Shown one piece after another: positions 1-5,197 of a stretch of 5,197 nt of DNA. Each line of letters begins with the position of its first letter. Within the stretch, counting starts at the first letter, position 1. The DNA is from Acidobacteriota bacterium (GTDB taxonomy: Bacteria > Acidobacteriota > Vicinamibacteria > Vicinamibacterales > UBA2999), in NCBI GenBank assembly GCA_020851835.1, contig JADZBZ010000322.1:1-5197 (forward strand), in the 5' to 3' direction. Under the pieces are notes generated by a model that was not told the DNA's origin, ran no database searches, and worked only from the letters and a program-made list of their open reading frames with translations. The translations under genes and the position numbers were made by a program.

Positions 1-367
1 GCACGGACGCGTCGGGGGGCTCGGTGAGGGCGCGCCTGATGAGATCGGGCGAGGCCGACAGGTACACCCCGTCAGTCACCTCCAGCGCCTCGCCATCGAG
101 GGTCGCGTCGGCCAGCAGCACCCACGCACGCGTCGGCTCCACGGGGCCCCCGACGAAGAGATGCACGTCGGGACGAATGGGCAAGGGCGGCTCGGCGCGC
201 ACCACTTCGGTCGCCGGCTCGACCATCTGCCTGTTCAACACCAGGCCGAACGCCCCTTGCGGGCCGTATTCGGCCAGAAGCACCACCGACCGGCTGAAGT
301 TCGGATCGGCGAGTTGGGGCATCGACACGAGCAGCACCGGCGCGAGAGAGGGAGCTTCAGCGCTCAT
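1..367 (-). CDS. yqgE: YqgE/AlgH family (UPF0301) protein, 3' end cut off by the window
   Basis: The first 122 codons are present and the gene runs off the left edge. The N-terminus matches the YqgE/AlgH family in order: a hydrophobic strand then SMPQLADPNFSRSVVLLAEY (residues 15-34), the G-A-F-G-L-V-L-N-R block (38-46), and the F-V-G-G-P-V block (71-76) that is the family hallmark. A VTDGVYLSASPDLI segment (98-110) follows, matching the usual 'dglylt.s.d' region. Family members are about 180-190 residues, so roughly a third is missing, including the C-terminal G-Y-A-G-W-G-P-G-Q-L-E motif expected just outside. The ATG at 367 is the first possible start, because an in-frame TAG lies at 379-377, and it has an AGGA Shine-Dalgarno seven bases upstream. 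It follows queG after 56 bp and may be co-transcribed with it. The family is predicted cytoplasmic; AlgH was linked to alginate regulation in Pseudomonas, but no biochemical role is settled. Confidence 0.9.
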   Translation of the reverse strand, partial: MSAEAPSLAPVLLVSMPQLADPNFSRSVVLLAEYGPQGAFGLVLNRQMVEPATEVVRAEPPLPIRPDVHLFVGGPVEPTRAWVLLADATLDGEALEVTDGVYLSASPDLIRRALTEPPDASV

Positions 368-374
368 GTGATCA

Positions 375-378
375 TCCT
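375..378 (-). promoter_or_regulatory. Ribosome binding site of yqgE
   Basis: AGGA on the minus strand lies seven bases before the ATG at 367. With the in-frame stop just upstream, it fixes the start of the truncated yqgE gene. Confidence 0.6.
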
Positions 379-423
379 AACTCCGAACGCCGCCGGCAGG
401 GGCAGGCGACCGGGCGGCCGGCA

Positions 424-1506
424 TTACCGCGGCGCCCGGTCCGCCAGCCGCGACCGGGCCCAGGCCACCGCGTCCTGCACCAGCGCCGTCTGTGCGCTGT
501 GCGCGGCGTTCTTGACGCCGCCCCCGGGACGGTCGAGCACCTCGGCCAGTGCCGGATCGCCGGCATTGCCGATAACGAGCGCCAGGTTCCGGCGCAGGCG
601 CGCCAATGAGGTATAGGTCATGGCGCTTCCACGTACGAACGCGTGCAGGGACTGGTCGCTGCGCTGCCAGAGCTCGGCGGCGGCGGCGCCGTCGCGAACC
701 GGGCCGTGCCACGCGGCATCGGAGGTCAGGGGGGCGGCGAGGTTCCACGGGCACACCTCCTGGCAGATGTCGCACCCGAAGAGATGATTCTCCACGTGAG
801 GACGCTGCGACGGAGGTACCGGCCCCTCGAGCTCGATCGTCAGATACGAGATGCAGCGGGTGGCGTCGAGCAGGCGTGGCTCCACCAGCGCACCGGTCGG
901 ACACGAGTCGAGGCACAGCGTGCAGGCGCCGCACTGATCGGACAGGGGCCCGTCCGGCACGAGCGGCAGGCTCGTCGCCACGCCCGAGAGCAGCAGCCAC
1001 GACCCGAGCGCCGGGTGGATGACGCAGGTGTTCTTGCCCACCCAGCCCAGACCCGCCTGCGCGGCAAAGACGCGCTCCTGCACGTGATGCTTGTCCACGA
1101 AGACCGCCGCGTCGAACCCCTCGCCGTACCGCGATCGCATCCAGGCCACGAGGGCCTCGAGGCGCTCGCCGAGCCGGACGTGGTAGTCGTCGCCGCGCGC
1201 GTAGCGGGCCACCCGCACGGCGCCACTCGCGCTGGCGGCGCCGGGACCGCCCGGGCGCTCGACGTCCGGCACTTCGACGTTGTAGAGGGTACCCGTCACG
1301 ATCACCGAGCGGGCCGTGGGCAGGAACTGCCGGATGTCGGCGCGGGTAGCGGCCGACTTATGAAGGTAGGTCATCTCGCCCGCGTAACCGCGGGCCAGCC
1401 ACTCGCCCAGGCGCGTCAGTTCGGGCAGCGCCGCGGCCGGCGCCACCCCACAGAGGTCGAAGCCGAGCCGCCGCGCCTCGGCCTTGACCTCGGCGGAGCT
1501 CAGCAC
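424..1506 (-). CDS. queG: Epoxyqueuosine reductase QueG
   Basis: This 360-residue protein reduces epoxyqueuosine to queuosine at the wobble base (position 34) of GUN-anticodon tRNAs, the last step of queuosine synthesis. It uses cobalamin and two [4Fe-4S] clusters in the cytoplasm. The N-terminal cobalamin-binding domain covers about residues 1-185, with the family-typical AGLGWVGKNTC at 151-161. The expected catalytic aspartate is Asp138 in FVDKHHVQER. The ferredoxin-like part has C192-x2-C195-x2-C198-x3-C202-P, then C218 and C245-x2-C248-x3-C252-P, so all eight cluster cysteines are present. The C-terminal third (about 290-350) is helical and HEAT-like, starting at SAMTYTSLARLRRNLALVIGNAGD. 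Length is normal for the family. Oddities are KHH after the catalytic Asp, where Thr/Ser-Gly/Ala-Pro is common, a Gly/Ala-rich insert at about 85-96, and a Gly-rich break at 328-330. The start is GTG with a good Shine-Dalgarno. acnA ends 19 bp upstream. Confidence 0.95.
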   Translation of the reverse strand: MLSSAEVKAEARRLGFDLCGVAPAAALPELTRLGEWLARGYAGEMTYLHKSAATRADIRQFLPTARSVIVTGTLYNVEVPDVERPGGPGAASASGAVRVARYARGDDYHVRLGERLEALVAWMRSRYGEGFDAAVFVDKHHVQERVFAAQAGLGWVGKNTCVIHPALGSWLLLSGVATSLPLVPDGPLSDQCGACTLCLDSCPTGALVEPRLLDATRCISYLTIELEGPVPPSQRPHVENHLFGCDICQEVCPWNLAAPLTSDAAWHGPVRDGAAAAELWQRSDQSLHAFVRGSAMTYTSLARLRRNLALVIGNAGDPALAEVLDRPGGGVKNAAHSAQTALVQDAVAWARSRLADRAPR

Positions 1507-1514
1507 CGCACCGA

Positions 1515-1519
1515 CCCTC
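1515..1519 (-). promoter_or_regulatory. Ribosome binding site deciding the queG GTG start
   Basis: GAGGG on the minus strand lies eight bases before the GTG at 1506, inside the 19-bp acnA-queG gap. It supports the GTG, whose product begins exactly where the QueG family N-terminus should, over any downstream ATG. Confidence 0.6.
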
Positions 1520-1525
1520 GGCTCA

Positions 1526-4240
1526 TCAACCCTTGCGTACGAGCTGGCGCAGGACGTACGGCAGGATGCCGCCGTTCGCGTAGGCGGTCAGCTCCTCGGG
1601 CGTGTCGATGCGCACGGCGGCAGCAAACGTCCTGGTCGAGCCATCGTCGGAGGTGGCCGTGACCGACACGGTGGCGCGCGGCTCGAGGCCCGGTCCCGCG
1701 CCGGTAAGCGCGAACACTTCGCGGCCCGTCAGGCCCAGGCTGGCGACGGTGGCGCCGTCCACGAACTGCAACGGCAGCACCCCCATGTTGACCAGGTTGC
1801 TGCGATGGATGCGCTCGAAACTCTCCACGATGACGGCCTTCACGCCGAGGAGCATCGTGCCCTTGGCGGCCCAGTCCCGCGAGGACCCCGAGCCGTATTC
1901 CTTGCCCGCCAGGATGATGAGCGGCACGCCCGTCTCCTGATACCGCATGGCGGCGTCGTAGATGGGCATCACCTCGTCGCCCGGCAGCAGGACGGTGACC
2001 CCGCCTTCGACGCCCGGCACCATCTGATTCCTGATGCGCGTGTTCGCGAACGTGCCGCGCATCATCACTTCGTGGTTGCCGCGGCGGGCGCCGTAGGAGT
2101 TGAAGTCCCGCGGCGCTACGCCGTGCGAGACCAGGTAGCGGCCCGCCGGGCTGTCGGCCTTGATATTGCCCGCCGGCGAGATGTGATCGGTCGTGATGCT
2201 GTCGCCCAGCACGGCCAGCGCGCGCGCTCCGGCGATGTCGGCCAGCGGCGCCGGCGTCATGGACAGCTGCTCGAGAAACGGCGGCCGCCGGACGTAGGTG
2301 GACGCCTCGTCCCAGGCGAACCGATCGCCGGTGGGCACGGGCAGCTGCTGCCACCGCGCGTCGCCGTCGAACACGCTGGCATACTGCGTGCGGAAGGCGT
2401 CGGCTGTGACGCTGGCCAGCAGCGTCCGCTGAATCTCCTGCTGCGTCGGCCAGATGTCCTTGAGGAACACAGGCTGGCCGTCGCGGCCGTGGCCCAGGGC
2501 CTCAGTGGTCAGATCGACGTTCATCGAACCGGCCAGCGCGTAGGCGACCACGAGCGGAGGCGAGGCCAGGTAGTTCGCACGCACGTCCTGCTGGATACGG
2601 CCTTCGAAGTTGCGATTGCCGCTCAGTACCGAGGCCACCACGAGGCCTCGCTCCCGGACCTCGGCGGCCACCTCGTCGGGCAGAGGGCCGCTGTTGCCGA
2701 TGCAGGTCGTGCAGCCGTAGCCCACGAGGTTGAATCCGAGCCGATCGAGATAGGGCTGCAGCCCCGCGCGCGCGAGGTAGTCGGTAACCACCTTCGAACC
2801 GGGCGCGAGCGAGGTCTTCACCCACGGCCGGCTCTGAAGGCCCCGCTCCACCGCCTTCTTGGCCAGCAGCCCGGCACCGATCATCACGCTCGGGTTCGAC
2901 GTATTGGTGCAGCTCGTGATGGCCGCAATCACCACCGACCCGTGGTCGAGATGCGTCTCCACGGCCACGGCCGCCCCGCCGGCGGCCGCCGCCGCCGACG
3001 GCTTGATGCCCTTCTTCAGGTCGTCGAGCGCTCCCGCGAAGGCACGCTTCGCCTTCGAGAGCGGCACGCGGTCCTGCGGACGCCGGGGCCCGGCCAGGCT
3101 CGGTTCGACGGTGCTCAGATCCAGCTCCAGGGTCTGGCTGTAGATCGCCTCGGGCATCTCGTCGGTGCGGAACATGCCCTGCGCTCGCGCATAGGCCTCG
3201 ACAAGGGCGACCTGCCGATCGTCGCGGCCGGTGAGGCGCAGGTAGTCCAGGGTCATCTCGTCAATGGGGAAGATGGCGACCGTGGCGCCGTACTCGGGAC
3301 ACATGTTCCCGAGCGTCGCGCGATCGGCAATCGTCAGGTAGGCCAGGCCCGGACCGAAGAACTCCACGAACTGGCCGACGACGCCCTGCTTGCGGAGCGC
3401 CTCGGTGATGGTCAGCACCAGGTCGGTGGCGGTCGTCCCCTCGGGCAGACGGCCCTTCAGCCGGTAACCCAGCACGGACGGGATCAGCATCGAGCTCGGC
3501 TGTCCCAGCATCGCCGCCTCGGCTTCGATGCCGCCCACGCCCCATCCCACCACGCCCAGCCCGTTGACCATGGTGGTGTGCGAATCGGTACCGAACACCG
3601 TATCGGGGTACGCCACTGCCCCGCCGTTCTCCTCATCGCGGCACACGACGCGCGCGAGGTACTCGATATTCACCTGGTGGACGATACCCGTCTCGGGCGG
3701 CACCACCCGGAAGTTGCGGAACCCGGTCTGGCCCCAGCGCAGGAACGTGTAGCGCTCGCGGTTCCGCTGATATTCCAGGTCGGCGTTCAGTTCGAACGCA
3801 TTGCCAGTGCCGAAATAGTCCACCTGCACGGAGTGGTCGATGACCAGCTCGACACGCTGCAGGGGATTGACCTTGTCGGGGTCCCCGCCGAGCGCAACGA
3901 TGCCGTCGCGCATGGCCGCAAGGTCCACCACGCAAGGGACGCCGGTGAAATCCTGGAGCAGGACGCGCGCGGGCATGAAGGAGATCTCCTTCTTCCCCGT
4001 CGCCGCCGGGTCCCACCCCGCCAGCGCGCGAATGTCGTCGGCCTTGACGAAGGCATCGTCCTCGCGCCGCAGCAGGTTCTCGAGCAGGATCTTGAGCGAG
4101 TACGGCAATCGCTCGACGCCGGGGAACCCGGCCTTGGCCAGAGCGGGCAGGCTGTAATAGTGCACGCGCTCGCCGGCGAAGGTGAGCGCGGCGCGTGTCT
4201 TGAACGAGTCGAGGCTGGGCATGATGATCGAGCGGATCAT
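1526..4240 (-). CDS. acnA: Aconitate hydratase A (AcnA/IRP1-type aconitase)
   Basis: This 904-residue enzyme interconverts citrate and isocitrate through cis-aconitate in the TCA and glyoxylate cycles, in the cytoplasm. The N-terminal aconitase domains cover about residues 60-570: the D-F-T-G-V-P motif (97-102), GTDSHTTM with the conserved Asp-Ser-His (219-221), SCTNTSNP with cluster ligand Cys444, and GCTTCIGNSGPL with Cys510 and Cys513. These three cysteines hold the [4Fe-4S] cluster. The C-terminal swivel domain has GDSITTDHISPAG (679-691), an RGTFANTRIRN block (728-738) and YGSGSSRDW (782-790), where Ser786 matches the catalytic serine. Length is close to E. coli AcnA (891). An Ala-rich linker sits at about 415-427. 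The methylcitrate-pathway homologue AcnD is a less likely reading. The start is uncertain: ATG at 4240, or ATG at 4222 giving the family-typical MPSLDSF and 898 residues. Neither has a clear Shine-Dalgarno, and no stop separates the frame from the TAG of the preceding gene. Confidence 0.97.
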   Translation of the reverse strand: MIRSIIMPSLDSFKTRAALTFAGERVHYYSLPALAKAGFPGVERLPYSLKILLENLLRREDDAFVKADDIRALAGWDPAATGKKEISFMPARVLLQDFTGVPCVVDLAAMRDGIVALGGDPDKVNPLQRVELVIDHSVQVDYFGTGNAFELNADLEYQRNRERYTFLRWGQTGFRNFRVVPPETGIVHQVNIEYLARVVCRDEENGGAVAYPDTVFGTDSHTTMVNGLGVVGWGVGGIEAEAAMLGQPSSMLIPSVLGYRLKGRLPEGTTATDLVLTITEALRKQGVVGQFVEFFGPGLAYLTIADRATLGNMCPEYGATVAIFPIDEMTLDYLRLTGRDDRQVALVEAYARAQGMFRTDEMPEAIYSQTLELDLSTVEPSLAGPRRPQDRVPLSKAKRAFAGALDDLKKGIKPSAAAAAGGAAVAVETHLDHGSVVIAAITSCTNTSNPSVMIGAGLLAKKAVERGLQSRPWVKTSLAPGSKVVTDYLARAGLQPYLDRLGFNLVGYGCTTCIGNSGPLPDEVAAEVRERGLVVASVLSGNRNFEGRIQQDVRANYLASPPLVVAYALAGSMNVDLTTEALGHGRDGQPVFLKDIWPTQQEIQRTLLASVTADAFRTQYASVFDGDARWQQLPVPTGDRFAWDEASTYVRRPPFLEQLSMTPAPLADIAGARALAVLGDSITTDHISPAGNIKADSPAGRYLVSHGVAPRDFNSYGARRGNHEVMMRGTFANTRIRNQMVPGVEGGVTVLLPGDEVMPIYDAAMRYQETGVPLIILAGKEYGSGSSRDWAAKGTMLLGVKAVIVESFERIHRSNLVNMGVLPLQFVDGATVASLGLTGREVFALTGAGPGLEPRATVSVTATSDDGSTRTFAAAVRIDTPEELTAYANGGILPYVLRQLVRKG
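4224..4240 (-). promoter_or_regulatory. Perfect 6-bp hairpin over the acnA start codon(s)
   Basis: On the minus strand ATGATC, a five-base loop CGCTC and GATCAT form a perfect inverted repeat. It begins exactly at the upstream acnA ATG (4240) and ends two bases before the downstream ATG (4222-4220) in the direction of translation. In mRNA it would hide the first AUG and sit in the ribosome footprint of the second. The loop does not match the CAGUGN loop of eukaryotic iron-responsive elements. The repeat is visible in the sequence; any regulatory role is inference, and a 6+6 palindrome can arise by chance. Confidence 0.3.
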
Positions 4241-4270
4241 ACCAAGGAACGCAATCTGGGCGCCGCGCGC

Positions 4271-4597
4271 CTACCTGCGGCGGAGCGGGACGTCCAGCCG
4301 GGTAACCTTGGTGGTGTCCACCTCGGCCCGGTACAGGAGCGTGGGCCCCTGAGACACCTCGACGAGATACCGTCCGGGCGCCAGCCGGGTGAAGACGAAC
4401 GATCCGTCCCGCTCCGAGCTGGCGATGCGAATGGGGGCCTTCACCTGGCGTGGCGGGGTGAGCTTCACCTGCAGGTTCTGAATGCCGTCCTTGGTTGCGG
4501 CGTCGAACACGCGCCCCGGGAAGTCGGCGCTCTTCGCCGACAGTCCCGCGGCGGCCAGCAACAGCCCGACCGCCAGAACGGCGATCCGGCGGGTCAT
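4271..4597 (-). CDS. Small secreted protein, single carboxypeptidase-regulatory-like domain
   Basis: This 108-residue protein has a clear Sec-type signal peptide: MTRR, then a hydrophobic core (about 5-18) and an Ala/Ser-rich cleavage region. Cleavage probably falls after Ala21 or Ala24. The rest (about 27-106) looks like one prealbumin-like beta-sandwich of the carboxypeptidase regulatory-like superfamily. It opens with G-R-V-F-D-A (28-33) and has the signature turn DGSFVFTRLAPGRYLVEV (64-81), the G-x-F-x-F-x-x-L-x-P-G-x-Y pattern. No catalytic domain, second repeat or membrane anchor is attached, so it probably acts as a periplasmic or surface binding or structural module; its partner is unknown. 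Its ATG overlaps the stop of the upstream membrane protein (ATGA), with GGAGG six bases before it, so the two are probably translationally coupled. acnA follows 30 bp downstream in the same frame. The exact function is not recognised. Confidence 0.8.
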   Translation of the reverse strand: MTRRIAVLAVGLLLAAAGLSAKSADFPGRVFDAATKDGIQNLQVKLTPPRQVKAPIRIASSERDGSFVFTRLAPGRYLVEVSQGPTLLYRAEVDTTKVTRLDVPLRRR

Positions 4598-5154
4598 GGC
4601 CGCCCTCCGCCGTAGTCGGCCGGCACCGGAGCGAGATCGGGTTGATAGGGGCTGGCTTCGGCGACAACCTGCTTGAAGTGCACCTCGATCTCGCGCCCGT
4701 CGTCCGAGCGCCGGGCGCTTTCTTCTCCGAGCACCTGTCCGTTCACGACCAGCAACACCTTGTAGTCCTTCTGGTTCGCGCCGATGAACGGCACGCGGAT
4801 CTCGAAATCCCCTTTGGCGTTCCGCGCGTCCTGGTCCACCGACGCGTAGATGAGCGCGGGGTACGAGTGCGCGTCCACCAGCCCCTTGATCCGCACGGTC
4901 TCGACCGGCGCATAGGTGCTCAGGTTGTTGATGGTGTAAATCGGGTAGATCAGCGGAAAGAACCCGAGGGCGAACAGCGTCAGCGCCGGATAGTTGTTCT
5001 TGAAACCGCCGATCGGCGTCGAGATCTCGATGGGCTGCTTCGATTCGGAGTCGATGTAGATTTTCTCCTTGTAGATCAGCCAGATGCCGCCGACGACCAT
5101 GATCATGCCCGTCAGGGCGCTCAGGAAATACAACCAGATGCGGGGGTCTTGCAT
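4594..5154 (-). CDS. Two-span membrane protein of unknown function
   Basis: I do not recognise a family for this 186-residue protein. It has two hydrophobic segments, about residues 6-28 (I-W-L-Y-F-L-S-A-L-T-G and on to W-L-I-Y) and 56-75 (Y-P-A-L-T-L-F-A-L-G-F-F-P-L-I-Y). A roughly 27-residue charged loop lies between them. A soluble C-terminal part of about 110 residues follows, rich in beta-prone stretches such as VRIKGLVDAHSYPALIYASVD (about 87-107) and DYKVLLVVNGQVLGEE (130-145), and ends in a Pro/Gly-rich tail. The C-terminal domain probably faces the periplasm, matching the secreted partner encoded next; this topology is inferred. A GTG at 5157 would add one residue; I prefer the ATG because AGGAG lies eight bases before it. 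It overlaps the next gene by 4 bp and follows the truncated upstream gene by 15 bp. G+C looks lower than in acnA, but third codon positions stay mostly G/C, so the Ile/Tyr/Phe/Lys/Asn-rich composition explains it. Confidence 0.8.
   Translation of the reverse strand: MQDPRIWLYFLSALTGMIMVVGGIWLIYKEKIYIDSESKQPIEISTPIGGFKNNYPALTLFALGFFPLIYPIYTINNLSTYAPVETVRIKGLVDAHSYPALIYASVDQDARNAKGDFEIRVPFIGANQKDYKVLLVVNGQVLGEESARRSDDGREIEVHFKQVVAEASPYQPDLAPVPADYGGGRP
4604..4608 (-). promoter_or_regulatory. Strong ribosome binding site for the small secreted protein
   Basis: GGAGG on the minus strand lies inside the last codons of the upstream membrane protein gene, six bases before the ATG at 4597. With the ATGA stop/start overlap it fixes the start and indicates coupled translation. 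Confidence 0.65.
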
Positions 5155-5162
5155 CACACGCT

Positions 5163-5167
5163 CTCCT
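5163..5167 (-). promoter_or_regulatory. Ribosome binding site of the membrane protein gene
   Basis: AGGAG on the minus strand (within a longer GGAAGGAG) lies eight bases before the ATG at 5154 and five before a GTG at 5157. It starts just after the TAG of the upstream gene, which supports tight operon packing and favours the ATG. Confidence 0.6.
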
Positions 5168-5169
5168 TC

Positions 5170-5197
5170 CTACTGCGTCTTCAGGAACTCGAGGAGC
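5170..5197 (-). CDS. C-terminal end of an upstream gene, possibly a cytochrome c domain protein
   Basis: Only eight codons and a TAG stop (5172-5170) are inside the window; they read LLEFLKTQ. Tails of the form 'L-x-x-Y/F-L-K-T' are common at the end of small class I cytochrome c domains, where the last helix packs on the haem. That suggests a cytochrome c or haem-containing redox protein, but eight residues cannot prove it. The reading frame itself is supported by the stop lying directly before the Shine-Dalgarno of the next gene and by the same-strand arrangement. Everything diagnostic, including any CxxCH motif, lies beyond the right edge. Confidence 0.4.

Noticed and set aside
389..418. 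Possible hairpin (GCCGCC / GGCGGC) between queG and yqgE as a terminator
   Set aside because: The stem is only six base pairs with an 18-base loop, no T-run follows, and such pairings are expected by chance at this G+C content.
643..1662. A 339-codon plus-strand open frame opposite queG
   Set aside because: It is an antisense shadow of the intact queG gene, low in complexity and rich in Arg/Gly/His, with no family resemblance.
2971..3000. Short GCC/CGG-rich repeat within acnA
   Set aside because: It encodes the Ala/Gly-rich linker between aconitase domains in frame and is ordinary codon repetition rather than a DNA repeat element.
1484..4615. A 1043-codon open frame on the plus strand, opposite acnA and the small secreted protein gene
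   Set aside because: It is registered codon-on-codon with acnA and with the secreted protein gene, so stops could appear only where those genes use TTA, CTA or TCA. GC-rich genomes avoid these codons, so the frame stays open passively. Its translation is rich in Arg/His/Gly/Val with no recognisable domain, while the minus-strand reading is a full-length aconitase with all motifs.
3633..4667. A 344-codon minus-strand open frame overlapping the acnA N-terminus and the secreted protein gene
   Set aside because: It is a frame-shifted reading of two convincing genes, dominated by Arg/Pro/Gly/Ala as expected for an off-frame GC-rich translation.
5098..5107. Perfect 10-bp palindrome CATGATCATG
   Set aside because: It lies inside the first membrane segment's codons (Gly-Met-Ile-Met) and is explained by the coding sequence, with no paired site nearby to suggest an operator.
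4594..5154. Lower G+C in the membrane protein gene as a sign of horizontal transfer (hand counts of 4921-4980 and 5041-5100 give about 53% and 52%)
   Set aside because: Third codon positions remain mostly G or C. The drop comes from Ile, Tyr, Phe, Lys and Asn codons typical of a membrane protein, so no foreign origin is needed.

Overview
This is a GC-rich bacterial window (well over 60% G+C by eye, with G/C strongly preferred at third codon positions). All the genes I can support lie on the minus strand. Read in the direction of transcription, from the right edge leftwards, they are: (1) the last eight codons of a gene whose C-terminus resembles a cytochrome c domain; (2) a two-span membrane protein of unknown function; (3) a small secreted protein made of one carboxypeptidase-regulatory-like beta-sandwich domain; (4) a full-length AcnA-type aconitate hydratase; (5) a full-length epoxyqueuosine reductase, QueG; and (6) the first 122 codons of a YqgE/AlgH family protein, cut by the left edge.

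The spacing suggests a single transcription unit, or at most two. There are 15 bp between the truncated gene and the membrane protein, a 4-bp ATGA overlap between the membrane and secreted proteins, 30 bp to acnA, 19 bp to queG and 56 bp to yqgE. Good Shine-Dalgarno sequences precede the membrane protein, the secreted protein, queG (GTG start) and yqgE. acnA is the exception: it has no recognisable Shine-Dalgarno, and its two candidate start codons flank or lie inside a small perfect hairpin.

Functionally this is mostly housekeeping. Aconitase serves the TCA and glyoxylate cycles, QueG does the last step of queuosine synthesis for tRNA wobble modification, and YqgE is a widespread protein without a settled function. 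AcnA and QueG both depend on [4Fe-4S] clusters, which is a loose link at best. The less understood part is the envelope pair upstream of acnA.

The source organism cannot be fixed from this window. Composition, the AcnA and QueG sequence style and the free-standing carboxypeptidase-regulatory-like domain would suit an Acidobacteriota member (for example Vicinamibacteria-like), but this is a low-confidence guess. I see no mobile element, CRISPR array, RNA gene, phage gene or clear defence system, and no intergenic stretch longer than 56 bp.
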